A stretch of DNA of 64,000 nt from a bacterium (GTDB taxonomy: Bacteria > Desulfobacterota > DSWW01), in assembly GCA_028277985.1 (NCBI GenBank), contig JANQFG010000106.1:1-64000 (forward strand), given 5' to 3'. Shown one piece after another: positions 34,845-44,271 of this stretch. The notes beneath the pieces are model-generated. The model made no database searches. It worked only from the letters and a program-made list of their open reading frames with translations, and was not told where the DNA came from. Numbering within the stretch: position 1 is the first letter of the stretch; the number at the start of each line of letters is the position of its first letter. A program made the position numbers and the translations under genes.

Positions 34845-35645
34845 ATGGATGACACCGCGATTCGGTTGGACAGGGAGCCGCAACTTCACCTGCCGAACCT
34901 CTACGCCGCCTGGCCGGGAATGGGGAACGTATCGCTGAATGCCGCCAGGTTTCTCGTAGAGAAGCTCGACATGGAGCCCATCGGTTCGATCGAGTCGACC
35001 GAGTCGTCGGTTGCCGACGGCATCGTCATTCGAGACCACCTGGTACTTCCTCTGGAGACTCCGGAGTACCGGTTCTACGCTTTCCAGCACCCTGAGAAGG
35101 GTGGGGATCTTCTTCTCTTCGTGGCCGATCACCAGCCGGTTCAGCCCCAGGCCATCGCGTTGGCCCGACTCGTCATGAGGGTGGCCGACCGGTTCGGTGT
35201 TCGCAGGGTCCACACGAGCGCCGCGCTGATGTGCTCGATCTCGCACATGGAGCGGCCGCGCGTGTGGGGGGTCGCAACCCATCGGGAAATCCTGCCCGAC
35301 CTTGAAGACAAGGGGGTTCGTCTTCTCCCCGAAGGGCACGTCAGCGGCCTGAACGGGTTGCTCCTGGGTGTGGCGAAGCGGATGGGATTCGAGGGGCTGT
35401 GCCTCCTGGGGGAGCTGCCCTACTACACGATCGGTATGGACAACCCCAAATCGAGTCTGGCCGTCCTCGAGCGACTCTCGAGGCTGTGGAATATCCGTCT
35501 CGACACCTCGGATATGCGAGAAGCCAGCCTGAAGAAGGAAATCGAGATCGAGGAGTTCATCCGCCAGGGAGAAAAAAGTCTATTTTCCAGAGAGTTAGAA
35601 GAAGATGGGGGAGAAGAGGGGGCAGATTCCCAGCAATTCAACTAG
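34845..35645 (+). CDS. PAC2 family protein (proteasome-assembly-chaperone-like)
   Basis: This 266-residue protein has the PAC2 pattern: N-terminal strand and PGMGNVSLNAARFLVEKL, a central domain with LLFVADHQPV, and GHVSGLNGLLLGVAKRMGFEGLCLLGE followed by a helical C-terminus rich in acidic residues. PAC2-fold proteins are widespread in archaea and some bacteria; their bacterial role is not established. GGAG precedes the ATG. The TAG stop shares its CTAG with the stop of the opposing membrane-protein gene. Confidence 0.8.
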   Translation: MDDTAIRLDREPQLHLPNLYAAWPGMGNVSLNAARFLVEKLDMEPIGSIESTESSVADGIVIRDHLVLPLETPEYRFYAFQHPEKGGDLLLFVADHQPVQPQAIALARLVMRVADRFGVRRVHTSAALMCSISHMERPRVWGVATHREILPDLEDKGVRLLPEGHVSGLNGLLLGVAKRMGFEGLCLLGELPYYTIGMDNPKSSLAVLERLSRLWNIRLDTSDMREASLKKEIEIEEFIRQGEKSLFSRELEEDGGEEGADSQQFN

Positions 35646-36253
35646 AAGATCGCCTTTTCTTTCTTCAGTCGATCTTTGCTCCCGGGAAACGAAACAGGCC
35701 TCAGGTAGGACTGAATCTTCTTGCAAATCACCTCCGGTCGCCGGGCGCTGAAGGCGTAGACACGGCGCTGGTCCGCCTCCCGGACCACGATCTTGACCGC
35801 AATGCCCTGATCACCGGGAACGTTGTACATGATGGAGCCGTCCGTTCCCTTTCGGATGCCCCACCCGAGATAGTCCCCGAGCTGATACCGGAACACCTCT
35901 GCGTTCAGGATGTCTGCGTACTTGAACTGCTTTGAGAGAAGGTAGTATCCGAAGCGAAGGCCCTTGGCGGTCAGCGTGACCCGCAAGGAGAGAAAGATGT
36001 GTAACACCCACAAAACAAAGACGAAAACGAGACAAAGGGACAGGTTCAAGGCATCGTTCGATTCTACGTCCCAGATCGGGGAAAGCAGGTAGAACCCGAT
36101 CATGATGCCGAAGAAGCCGTACACGACCACCCTGAGCCAGAGGGGCGCTGACAGGGTTTCCTGATACTCGATCTTGCCGGAGCCCTTGGATCGTGCCGAG
36201 GACCGGGGACGAGGCTTCAGGTCGATGATCTTCGAGGAGGGATCCTTCTTCAT
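35642..36253 (-). CDS. Two-helix membrane protein, PH-like C-terminus, unknown function
   Basis: This 203-residue protein has a basic N-terminus, two adjacent membrane segments (about residues 42-62 and 70-92), and a soluble C-terminal domain with alternating strands (VTLTAKGLRFGYYLLSKQF, GIAVKIVVREADQRRVYAFSAR) that resembles bacterial PH-like domains. I cannot assign a family. It ends in the shared CTAG with the PAC2 gene. Confidence 0.65.
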   Translation of the reverse strand: MKKDPSSKIIDLKPRPRSSARSKGSGKIEYQETLSAPLWLRVVVYGFFGIMIGFYLLSPIWDVESNDALNLSLCLVFVFVLWVLHIFLSLRVTLTAKGLRFGYYLLSKQFKYADILNAEVFRYQLGDYLGWGIRKGTDGSIMYNVPGDQGIAVKIVVREADQRRVYAFSARRPEVICKKIQSYLRPVSFPGSKDRLKKEKAIF

Positions 36254-36324
36254 GATGCTCTCTGCCTCTCCCCTCTACGATACGGCCTTATATCACAAAA
36301 ATCAAGGATTTAAATTTCTCCGGT

Positions 36325-37644
36325 TCAGATGCCGTCGAAATTGGCCCGGGAGGCCCTTTCGTTGAGCATCTTGCGCTGGGAGAGGTTCATGAACCAGGAG
36401 GCCGCCGAGGCCCTGGACCGGGGTAGGGGAAGGCGTCTGAGGATGGAGCGCCACGAGTAGAACTCGTTGTACATCCGCTTGATTCCCTCTTCCAGTTGTT
36501 CGGCGGTGAAGTGCTTCGGGTGGATCTCCGCGATCACGCCGGGCCACCTCCCCATGTTCTTCTCGTCCCTCAACCCTCCGTTGGCTGCGTAAAGGTCGTA
36601 GATCTTGGTTCCCTTGTGAGGGGTAAAGACGTTGAAGAAGGCGACGTGTACCCTGTTTCTCTGCAGGAAGTGCATGGTCGTCCGGAAATCCTCCAACCGA
36701 TCCGTGTCCCATCCGAAGATCAGATTGAATGAAAAACTGATGTCCAGACGCCTCAGATTCTGCACAACCTCCTCCAGGCGGTCCGCAGGGGTCGTGCTCT
36801 TGTGCATTCCCTTGAGGGTCTCCGGCTTGATGCTCTCCACCCCCATGTTGACGTGGAGGAGCCCGCTTCTCTTTGCCAGGGCCATCAACTCCGGATCGAG
36901 TGCGCGGTGGGCGTTCCAGAGGGTCGACCATCGGATCTTGAGGGGGAGGAGTTTTTCCATGAGTTCCATCGTGCGGGAGCGGTTGCCCACAAAGGTGCTG
37001 TCTGCAAAGAAGACCCGACGACTCCGGCTGGATCGGACCTCTTCGATCACCTCTTCGACGGGGCGCAGCCGGTATGTCTCTCCGAGGTAATACCTCTCCG
37101 AACAGAATTCGCACCGGTACGGGCATCCCCGGGAGGTCTGGATAGCAACGGTTCGAAAGAGGGAGAGGGTGCTTGGATCGAGGAGGTCACGTCTAGGGTG
37201 GGGAAGACCCCGCAAGTCGTGCGGTCCGGACGCCTCGTACCGGGGTTTGAGCGAGCCCCTCGTGAGGTCTTCCAGAATCGCGGGGACCAGCGTTTCCCCC
37301 TCCCCGATGGCGATCGCGTCCGCGTGCTCCAGCGCCTCATCCCCATAGAAGCTGCAGTGAGGTCCCCCCATCACGACCGGAACGCCCTTGCGCCGGTACG
37401 TGTCTGCGATCTCATAGGCACGGAGGGAATTCAGGATGTGCACATTCATGAAGACGCAGTCACTCGGGGCATCAGGGTCCCAGTCCTGGACTTGTTCGTC
37501 GGTGATACGGATCTGGAAACCCTCGGGGATCAGGGCCGCAAGATAGGGGAGAGTAAGGGGGATCAAATCCCGCTTCTTGGTCTTGAACAGGCTCCTGCCG
37601 AAGGGAGCGGAAAAATGGGTGGGTTGTATGATATGAACGCGCAT
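36325..37644 (-). CDS. B12-binding-domain radical SAM protein
   Basis: In this 439-residue protein the N-terminal region (about 1-140) has a cobalamin-binding Rossmann-like shape (VVMGGPHCSFY, IGEGE) without a clear DxHxxG. The radical SAM core has SRGCPYRCEFCSE, the CxxxCxxC that ligates the 4Fe-4S cluster. MGVESIKPETLKGM is the typical post-core element. The subfamily includes many methyltransferases and ring-forming enzymes with unknown substrates. It lies 100 bases downstream of the ABC1 kinase gene on the same strand. Confidence 0.86.
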   Translation of the reverse strand: MRVHIIQPTHFSAPFGRSLFKTKKRDLIPLTLPYLAALIPEGFQIRITDEQVQDWDPDAPSDCVFMNVHILNSLRAYEIADTYRRKGVPVVMGGPHCSFYGDEALEHADAIAIGEGETLVPAILEDLTRGSLKPRYEASGPHDLRGLPHPRRDLLDPSTLSLFRTVAIQTSRGCPYRCEFCSERYYLGETYRLRPVEEVIEEVRSSRSRRVFFADSTFVGNRSRTMELMEKLLPLKIRWSTLWNAHRALDPELMALAKRSGLLHVNMGVESIKPETLKGMHKSTTPADRLEEVVQNLRRLDISFSFNLIFGWDTDRLEDFRTTMHFLQRNRVHVAFFNVFTPHKGTKIYDLYAANGGLRDEKNMGRWPGVIAEIHPKHFTAEQLEEGIKRMYNEFYSWRSILRRLPLPRSRASAASWFMNLSQRKMLNERASRANFDGI

Positions 37645-37744
37645 GTTTTTCGGCTCATTGATGGCTCAGATTCGGTATCCGGGTTAGACCAGAGGTCTTT
37701 ATTACAAGGGAAAGGAAGAAGGGTCAAGGGAAAAAAAGGATGGA

Positions 37745-39178
37745 TCAAGTGAGGTAGGGTTCCAGCAGATCCCTCCAGCATGCCTTTGCCCCGATGTGAA
37801 GCATGTTTCCGTAGTGTCCGCCGATCGTCCTGCCGATGAAGACCGTCTCCCGGGAAGGTTTGAAATGAAACATCTTGGAGACCCCGAGGGGCGCCAGTTC
37901 CACCATGCGCTCGTGGATTTTCGATTCGCCGAAATCGTAGGACACGCCCGGCCGGAACGGTTCCCGCAACACCTCGAGGTACCGTCGGTAGAACTCACTG
38001 TCCGGCGCCTCTTTTCGCGGATCCCTGGAACCCAGCCGGAGGAGGGCGGCATCGATCTGTTCGTAGTTCCCTTCCAGGCCGCATCGGGCGAGGTCCCTGC
38101 ACGCCTCCTGTATGTAGGGCGGAATGCGTTTGAGACATCCGAAATCATAGAGAATGAGCGGGCCCTCCTTTTGGAACGCGAAGTTGCCGGGATGGGGGTC
38201 CGCGTGGAGGAGACCCAGGCGGAGGATCTGGTGGGCGAACAGGTCGAAGAGCCACTCGCCGAACCGGTCCCGGTCCTCCTGTGTGTAAGGGGGCTCCCAG
38301 AGAGCTTCCAGGGGATCCCCGGGCAGATACTCCAGGGTGAGGACCTTGTGTGAGCAGTAAGGGGGGAATACGCGGGGGATCCTTACGCGCTTGTCCCGCG
38401 AAAAGATGCGCCGGAATTCCTTCAGGTTCTCCATCTCCAGATCGTAGTCGAGCTCTTCGTAGAGACGGTCCCGGATCTCTGCAAATACCCCTTCCAAATC
38501 GCTCTTCCGGTACCCCATGATGCTGCCCGTGGACAGGATCGTTTTCAGGTTGCTCAGATCCCCCTCTATGTTCTTGTCCACCTCCGGGTACTGTACCTTG
38601 ACCACCACTTCGGTCCCGTTCGAAAGCCTTGCGCGATGTACCTGCCCTATTGAAGCGGAGGCGTGAGGTTCAGGGTCGAAGTGGGCGAACAGAGCCTCCG
38701 GAGCTTTTCCGAATTCCGAAGTGATGACAGAGGAGATCAGGTCATATTCGACCGGGGGAGCCGACTTCTGAAGAGTGGCGAGCACATCCGCGAATTCCTT
38801 GGGCAGGAGGTCGGTCTGGATCGACATGTACTGGCCCACCTTCATGACCGCGCCCTTGAGCTCCCCAAGGGTCTCCACGATCCGCTCGGCATTGCGCAGG
38901 TGAGTCTTGGACCGTGAACGGTCTGCGCGGTCGGAGTCGAGAAAGAGTTCCTTGATCCTCTGGCCTGTATAGCTGGAAGAGACCCGTCCGGTGAGTCCGG
39001 AGAGCCGGAGAAAGCGTGATGCCCTGCCGGTGACGAATGGTTTCTTCCTGGCCACGAGTCCCTCGTTGGAAAAGGGTTGGGGAGTCGTCCGATAGCCCTT
39101 GTCCGTATCTACGATCCGGGTTCCCCATGGGTATCCCTTCGAGGCAGAGATTGTCAACACTTCCGCGATAGTCGCCAT
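37745..39178 (-). CDS. ABC1/UbiB family atypical protein kinase-like protein
   Basis: The roughly 477-residue protein has the ABC1 signature: the KxGQ motif in LKGAVMKVGQYMS, the A-rich loop ASASIGQVHRA, KVQYPEV with the ATP-site lysine, an ExD region EELDYDLEMEN, and LLHADPHPGNFAF with IILYDFGCL-type metal binding (DFG). Family members support ubiquinone biosynthesis or lipid homeostasis as ATPases. The start is uncertain: ATG at 39178 is used, and an in-frame ATG at 39280 has a GAGGGG but adds 34 low-complexity residues. Confidence 0.85.
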   Translation of the reverse strand: MATIAEVLTISASKGYPWGTRIVDTDKGYRTTPQPFSNEGLVARKKPFVTGRASRFLRLSGLTGRVSSSYTGQRIKELFLDSDRADRSRSKTHLRNAERIVETLGELKGAVMKVGQYMSIQTDLLPKEFADVLATLQKSAPPVEYDLISSVITSEFGKAPEALFAHFDPEPHASASIGQVHRARLSNGTEVVVKVQYPEVDKNIEGDLSNLKTILSTGSIMGYRKSDLEGVFAEIRDRLYEELDYDLEMENLKEFRRIFSRDKRVRIPRVFPPYCSHKVLTLEYLPGDPLEALWEPPYTQEDRDRFGEWLFDLFAHQILRLGLLHADPHPGNFAFQKEGPLILYDFGCLKRIPPYIQEACRDLARCGLEGNYEQIDAALLRLGSRDPRKEAPDSEFYRRYLEVLREPFRPGVSYDFGESKIHERMVELAPLGVSKMFHFKPSRETVFIGRTIGGHYGNMLHIGAKACWRDLLEPYLT

Positions 39179-39396
39179 GAAGTCCGTTGCGGACGTATTG
39201 CCGGGATGGGCCCCTCTGTGAGGGGGGCCAACCGGCCGGAATTCTTGACAACACGGGGACGGTGGGCTACGTTGAAACATGTGCCCCTCAAGGCCTCGCG
39301 GACCGCGAGCCGGACCCTCCTCTAGACCTCGAATCGGGTTCCCATCTGGAATGAGGGGTTTTCTCCATTCGATCCCAAACGGAAGGAAAGCGGATC

Positions 39397-40701
39397 ATGT
39401 ACTACGAGAAGAGTGTTTCCTGGGTTGAAGAGATCGTTTCCGAGCAGAACGCCTGGCGAACGCACACGATCAATCTGATCGCCAGCGAGAATGTTCTCAG
39501 CCAGCGTGCCCGCTCCTTGATGGGCTCCGATTTCACCCACCGGTATGCCGAGGGACACCCCGGGGAACGCTACTACCAGGGCACCGACAAGATAGACGAG
39601 ATCGAAACTCGGGTGAAGAAGCACTTGAAGACCCTGTTCGACTGCAGACAGGTGGATGTACGGCCCATCAGCGGGACGGTGGTCAACGATGCTGTCTTCA
39701 GTCAGTACATAGACGCAGGAGACATCGTGCTCGTCAACTCGACTGCAGGTGGGGGCCACATAAGCCACCACAAGGTCGGATCGGTCGGAAAGTACACCCG
39801 GAACATCATCGATTTTCCCCTGACCCCGGACGGCTACCACCTGGACGTGGACAAAACGATCGAGTTGATCCGAACGGTGCATCCGAAGGTGCTCGTCCTC
39901 GGCAAGAGCCTGTTCCTCTTTCCGGAGCCGGTGGCCGTGCTCGCCGAAGAGGCGAAGAAATTCGATGCGCTGATCATATACGATGCAGCGCACGTTCTCG
40001 GGCTCATCGCGGGCAAACGGTTCCAGGACCCTCTTCGTGAAGGGGCCGATGTGATTACCGCAAGCACGCACAAGACCTTTCCCGGATCCCAACGAGGCAT
40101 CGCGATCAGCAATATGAAGGACGCGGACTGGCGGAAGATCGACAAGGGGGCGTTTCCCGGCTCCTCCTCCAACCATCATCTGGACACGCTTGTACCCCTG
40201 GCGGTGACCACCTACGAGATGCTCGAGTTCGGCGAGTCCTATGCGGAGCAGACGATTCTGAACGCCAAGGCGCTCGGCCATGCCCTCTCCGAGGTCGGAT
40301 TCGACGTCCAGGCCAAGAATTTCGATTTCACCGAGAGCCATCAGCTGGCCGTGGATGTGACCCGCTTCGGCAGGGGGGATGAAGTGGCGAGGATGCTCAA
40401 GGACAACAACATCATCCTGAACATGAATCTACTCCCCTTCGAGCCCCTGGGGAACGTCACCAACCCGGCAGGCATTCGTATCGGTGCGCAGGAGATGACG
40501 CGCATGGGCATGAAAGAGGCCGAAATGAAGGTGATCGCCTCTTTCTTCAAACAGTGCCTGATCGAAGGGAAATACGTGGGCGACGACGTCGTCGCTTTCC
40601 GGAACGACTACCAGATGGTTCACTACTCCTACGACGCCCAGCAGAAGGGCGCGGAGCGCGAGAAGAAATTGCAGGGAAGCGCCGTGACCGTGACCGCCTG
40701 A
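39397..40701 (+). CDS. glyA: Serine hydroxymethyltransferase (archaeal-like type)
   Basis: In this 434-residue PLP enzyme K226 in STHKTFPGS binds PLP. IYDAAHVLGLIAG holds the ring-stacking Asp/His, and RYAEGHPGERYYQG and RIGAQEMTRMGM are family blocks. HKTFPG and the overall divergence from the usual bacterial HKTLRGPRGG suggest the type common in archaea, which can use tetrahydromethanopterin. It converts serine to glycine and charges a C1 carrier. A GGAAGGAAAG precedes the start. It leads into queD, 19 bases on. Confidence 0.88.
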   Translation: MYYEKSVSWVEEIVSEQNAWRTHTINLIASENVLSQRARSLMGSDFTHRYAEGHPGERYYQGTDKIDEIETRVKKHLKTLFDCRQVDVRPISGTVVNDAVFSQYIDAGDIVLVNSTAGGGHISHHKVGSVGKYTRNIIDFPLTPDGYHLDVDKTIELIRTVHPKVLVLGKSLFLFPEPVAVLAEEAKKFDALIIYDAAHVLGLIAGKRFQDPLREGADVITASTHKTFPGSQRGIAISNMKDADWRKIDKGAFPGSSSNHHLDTLVPLAVTTYEMLEFGESYAEQTILNAKALGHALSEVGFDVQAKNFDFTESHQLAVDVTRFGRGDEVARMLKDNNIILNMNLLPFEPLGNVTNPAGIRIGAQEMTRMGMKEAEMKVIASFFKQCLIEGKYVGDDVVAFRNDYQMVHYSYDAQQKGAEREKKLQGSAVTVTA

Positions 40702-40720
40702 CCGCCGGGAGCCGGATGCA

Positions 40721-41107
40721 ATGTACCTGCTGACCGTTCGCGAAGACTTCTCTGCGGCCCACCGGCTGCTCTCCACCGGAGGAAAGTGTGCCGAACTCCA
40801 CGGGCACAACTGGAAGGTGGAGGTTCAGGTTCGGGCTGAAGATCTCGACGGATCGGGTATGGCGATCGATTTTCACGATCTTTCGGCGATTACGAGAGAA
40901 ATCGTGGAAGAGCTGGACCATCGGTACCTCAACGACCTTCCCGCCTTTCAGAGTCAGAACCCCACGGCGGAGAACCTGGCCCGGTACATCTACGAAGGCC
41001 TGGCCGGGCGGCTCGACAAGGAAAGGGTGGAAGTGGACCTCGTTCGGGTATGGGAGTCGGAGACCACGGCCGCCACATACCGCAAGACCCCCGACCCCGC
41101 CCGCTAG
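40721..41107 (+). CDS. queD: 6-carboxytetrahydropterin synthase QueD
   Basis: In this 128-residue member of the PTPS family the zinc ligands H14, H27 and H29 and the catalytic C23 are visible; CAELHGH fits the CX3HGH pattern of QueD and not the CX5HGH of pyruvoyltetrahydropterin synthases. It converts dihydroneopterin triphosphate to 6-carboxytetrahydropterin in the preQ0/queuosine pathway. It sits between glyA and pabC, so a role in pterin metabolism beside folate genes is possible. No queC or queE is adjacent. Confidence 0.88.
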   Translation: MYLLTVREDFSAAHRLLSTGGKCAELHGHNWKVEVQVRAEDLDGSGMAIDFHDLSAITREIVEELDHRYLNDLPAFQSQNPTAENLARYIYEGLAGRLDKERVEVDLVRVWESETTAATYRKTPDPAR

Positions 41108-41128
41108 TCGACCCTGGAGCTGTCTCAG

Positions 41129-41986
41129 ATGGCGTATATAGCAGTCAACGGTTGCGTCATGCCGGAAGCGGACGCCCGTCTGTCGCCTCTTGACCGGGGT
41201 TTCCTCTACGGGGACGGGTTGTTCGAAACGCTCAAGGTGGATGGAGAGAAGGTCTTCTTCCTGGAGAGGCACATCGCGCGGATGCGCGAGGCCGCCCGCT
41301 TCATGAAGATCCCCTTTCCAGCGGATCTGGACTTTCTCGGTATCATCCGGGATCTGATGGAAAAGAACCAGATTCCCGGGGAGGCCTCGGCGAAGATCTG
41401 CCTCTCTCGGGGAAGACACGAGGGCAGCCTCTCCCTGTACACTCCCTCCTCGCCGACAGTTTTGATCTTGACGACCCGGCGGGCCTCCCCGGGCCCGACC
41501 GCCTGGGAAGAGGGCCTCTCCGTCACGATCGAAAGGGAACTGCGCCAGAACGAGACCTCAAGCCTTTGCCGGTTGAAAACCCTGAACTATCTTCCCTACC
41601 TGCTGGCCCGTACACGGGCAGAGGAGAAGGGCTTCGAAGACGCGATTCTGACCAACACGGCGAGCGAGATTTGCGAGTGCACGACATCCAACCTGTTCTT
41701 CTTCCGCGAAGATCGTCTCGAGACGCCCGCGCTCGCCTGCGGCCTGCTGCCCGGCGTGCTCCGGGAATCCTTGATGGATTGCATGGAAGAGGCGGGCGAA
41801 CCGGTAGGGGAGGTCAAGATGGCCGTCAGCGACCTTCCTACCTGTGACGAGATCTTCGTGACCAACTCCGTCGTCGAGGTCTTCCCCGTGGGAAGGGTCG
41901 ATGGGGATGACTACCCGGGCAGGGAACGAACACGAAGGGTGTGGGAGCGGTTTCAGGCCTACCGGGACAGATTGCATGGGGACTAG
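41129..41986 (+). CDS. pabC: Aminotransferase class IV, probable aminodeoxychorismate lyase
   Basis: In this 285-residue fold type IV PLP protein K150 in CRLKTLNYL is the Schiff-base lysine. Conserved elements DRGFLYGDGLFET, E in ASEICECTTSNLFFF and TNSVVEVFPVGRVD match PabC and branched-chain aminotransferases. The neighbouring pabB and pabA on the opposite strand strongly favour aminodeoxychorismate lyase, which releases p-aminobenzoate for folate synthesis. It is 21 bases after queD. Confidence 0.85.
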   Translation: MAYIAVNGCVMPEADARLSPLDRGFLYGDGLFETLKVDGEKVFFLERHIARMREAARFMKIPFPADLDFLGIIRDLMEKNQIPGEASAKICLSRGRHEGSLSLYTPSSPTVLILTTRRASPGPTAWEEGLSVTIERELRQNETSSLCRLKTLNYLPYLLARTRAEEKGFEDAILTNTASEICECTTSNLFFFREDRLETPALACGLLPGVLRESLMDCMEEAGEPVGEVKMAVSDLPTCDEIFVTNSVVEVFPVGRVDGDDYPGRERTRRVWERFQAYRDRLHGD

Positions 41987-42030
41987 CACTTCGTGGGAGC
42001 GGCATCCACCGTGCGGCCTGCACCGCCCCG

Positions 42031-42169
42031 GGTCAAAGGTCAAAGGTGAAAGGGGTGGTTATTGTCTGGAAGAGGTATTCCGAACGGGCAAAGGAGTTGC
42101 CCGTGATAGGAGTTTTCCTAATCATCCCGTCACTACTTGTTCCATCCCTTTGACCTTGTACCTTTGACC
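42031..42169. repeat. Inverted pair of TCAAAGGT-type repeats
   Basis: GGTCAAAGGTCAAAGG starting at 42031 and CCCTTTGACC followed by CCTTTGACC (42146-42169) are inverted copies of the same short unit with about 90 bases between them, located between the convergent pabC and pabB genes. They could pair as a long hairpin across the intergenic region. Confidence 0.6.
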
Positions 42170-42194
42170 TCGGGGTGGAGAACGATGTGGGGGG

Positions 42195-43691
42195 TCAGGT
42201 GGGCCCACCCGCGGCAGGGAAGCGTGTTCCCGATGATCTGGGTTTGCAGGTGGAAGCGATCGCCTCCCTCATGGAGGCGGCCTTGTGGAGCGTCTCCTCG
42301 TACTCGGCCTGGGGATCGGAGTCATAGACGATCCCGCCCCCCACCTGGTAGTAGAGATCCTTCTCCTTCCGGATGAGGGTGCGGATGGCGATGTTCAAAT
42401 CCATGGTTCCATCGAATCCCACGTACCCGATAGAGCCCGTGTATACGGACCGGACCGTAGGCTCCAGTTTGTCGATGATCTCCATGGATCGGATCTTGGG
42501 GCACCCGGTGATCGAGCCGCCCGGGAAGGTGGCCCGGAGTAGGTCCACAAGGTCCTTGCCAGGAGCCATTTTGCCCGTCACGATGCTTACGAGGTGAAAT
42601 ACGTTCGTGTAGGCCTCGAGTCTGGCAGCATCCTCTACCCGTACCGTCCCGTAATCGCTGACCCGGCCGATGTCGTTCCGCAGGAGGTCGGTGATCATGG
42701 CCAGTTCGGCACGGTTCTTTTCGCTCTGGAGCAGTTCCTGCCGGTTGACCTGATCCTGCTTCGGTGTGGTCCCTCTGGGAAGGGTCCCCTTGATCGGCCT
42801 CGTTTCGATCTCTTGCCCCTTGAGGTTCAGGAATCGCTCCGGCGAAGAGCTGATGATCTGGAAGGGGCCCGGATTGAGATAGGCGAAGAACGGGGCCGGA
42901 TTGATCTCGAAGAGCCTGAGAAAGAGGCCGAGAGCATCTCCATCGTAGGGTGTGTGGAATCTCTGTGAGAGATTCACCTGATAGATGTCACCCTCCTCGA
43001 TGTAGCGGAGGATGCGCTGGATCGCCTGAACATACTCTGTCCGGGAAAAATGGGACTTCAGGTCCACGGGCAGAGTGCTCGCGCGCCAGGCCTTGTCCGG
43101 CCCGCCCTGTTCCACCCCTGCCCGAACACGGCGGAAGGTTTCCTGGTGGTTCGACCCCTTTGGCGCGGTCTCTTCCGTGGGAAACTCCAGGCTGAACAGG
43201 GTGTAGACGGCCCGTGCATGGTCGTAAGCAAGGACCGATCGATAGAAGACGAAGTAGCACTCGGGAAGGCCCAGGTCATCGACCGTCGTGGATGGCAGCC
43301 GTTCCAGGTGTCTGCCCATTTCGTAGCTCAAGTATCCGATCCCACCCGACAAGAAGGGCGGAAGGTTCGGCCGTGGTTCCCGCCGGTAGATCGTCAGAAG
43401 GATTCGCAGCATATCAAAAGGGTCCGCGAAGAGCGTCCGCCGCTCCCCGGCCGGCAAGCTGTCCAGATGGACTCGCTTTCCGTAGGCGCGCATGACCAGG
43501 AAGGGGTCCAGCCCGGCGAAGGAGTAGCGGCTCAAAGGATGATCACCGCCGCTGACCAGTAGCGCTTCATGGGGCTGCGGATGCAAGCGTGGAAAGAGCT
43601 GCTCGGGCAAGACGTCGGAACCGTGTATGTCCGTAGCGCGAAAGCCCGGTGCCGGCCTGGGAAGATGCGGGAAGGGCAAAGAGTCTTTCAA
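42195..43691 (-). CDS. pabB: Aminodeoxychorismate synthase component I
   Basis: The 498-residue chorismate-utilising enzyme has a C-terminal catalytic domain with RPIKGTLPRG, where the Lys distinguishes PabB (TrpE has Ala). NRAELAMITDLLRNDIGRV, PGGSITGCPKIRSMEIID and GSIGYVG complete the signature. With PabA glutaminase it aminates chorismate to aminodeoxychorismate. The start is TTG with GGAG eight bases upstream, immediately after the pabA stop (13 bases), so translation is probably coupled. A low-complexity tail ends the protein. Confidence 0.93.
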   Translation of the reverse strand: MKDSLPFPHLPRPAPGFRATDIHGSDVLPEQLFPRLHPQPHEALLVSGGDHPLSRYSFAGLDPFLVMRAYGKRVHLDSLPAGERRTLFADPFDMLRILLTIYRREPRPNLPPFLSGGIGYLSYEMGRHLERLPSTTVDDLGLPECYFVFYRSVLAYDHARAVYTLFSLEFPTEETAPKGSNHQETFRRVRAGVEQGGPDKAWRASTLPVDLKSHFSRTEYVQAIQRILRYIEEGDIYQVNLSQRFHTPYDGDALGLFLRLFEINPAPFFAYLNPGPFQIISSSPERFLNLKGQEIETRPIKGTLPRGTTPKQDQVNRQELLQSEKNRAELAMITDLLRNDIGRVSDYGTVRVEDAARLEAYTNVFHLVSIVTGKMAPGKDLVDLLRATFPGGSITGCPKIRSMEIIDKLEPTVRSVYTGSIGYVGFDGTMDLNIAIRTLIRKEKDLYYQVGGGIVYDSDPQAEYEETLHKAASMREAIASTCKPRSSGTRFPAAGGPT

Positions 43692-43704
43692 TCGTGAATC
43701 TCCA

Positions 43705-44271
43705 CTAGAAGTCCGCCTTCAGAAAGCGTTCGAGGATCCTGTCGCCGGGTTCTGTCATGAAGGACTCCGGGTGAAACTGGACCCCTACGATCGGATGGGA
43801 AACGTGTCGGATCCCCATGGGCACCCCATCGTCTGTCCATGCCTGCAACTCGAGACATTCCGGAACCTTGTCCACCACCAGCGAGTGGTACCTGGCCCCG
43901 TGGAAGGGATTGGGAACGCCTTCGTAGAGGCCCTTGCCGTTGTGTGTTACTTCAGAGGTCTTCCCGTGCACACAGAGAGGCGCCTTGACCGTCTGGCCTC
44001 CGAAGACCTCATTGATGCACTGCATCCCGAGGCACACGCCGAGCAGTGGAATACTGGGGCCGAATTTCTCGATGATCTGACAGGACAATCCGGCATCCTC
44101 CGGCCGCTTCGGCCCGGGTGAGATTACGATTCTGTCAGGCCGCATTCTGTCGATTTCTGTCAGGTGGAGGCCGTCGTTTCGGCGCACCTGGACTTCCGTG
44201 CCCATCTTGGCGAGGGCCTGCACCAGGTTGAACGTAAAGGAGTCGTAGTTGTCGATGAAAAGGGTCTTCAT
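43705..44271 (-). CDS. pabA: Aminodeoxychorismate synthase glutaminase component
   Basis: In this 188-residue class I glutamine amidotransferase C80 in LLGVCLGMQ is the nucleophile and VQFHPES holds the His-Glu pair. ISPGPKRPEDAG is the oxyanion region. It feeds ammonia to PabB and may also serve TrpE if no separate TrpG exists. First gene of the pabA-pabB unit. Its promoter must lie in the region that also holds the hairpin array. Confidence 0.92.
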   Translation of the reverse strand: MKTLFIDNYDSFTFNLVQALAKMGTEVQVRRNDGLHLTEIDRMRPDRIVISPGPKRPEDAGLSCQIIEKFGPSIPLLGVCLGMQCINEVFGGQTVKAPLCVHGKTSEVTHNGKGLYEGVPNPFHGARYHSLVVDKVPECLELQAWTDDGVPMGIRHVSHPIVGVQFHPESFMTEPGDRILERFLKADF

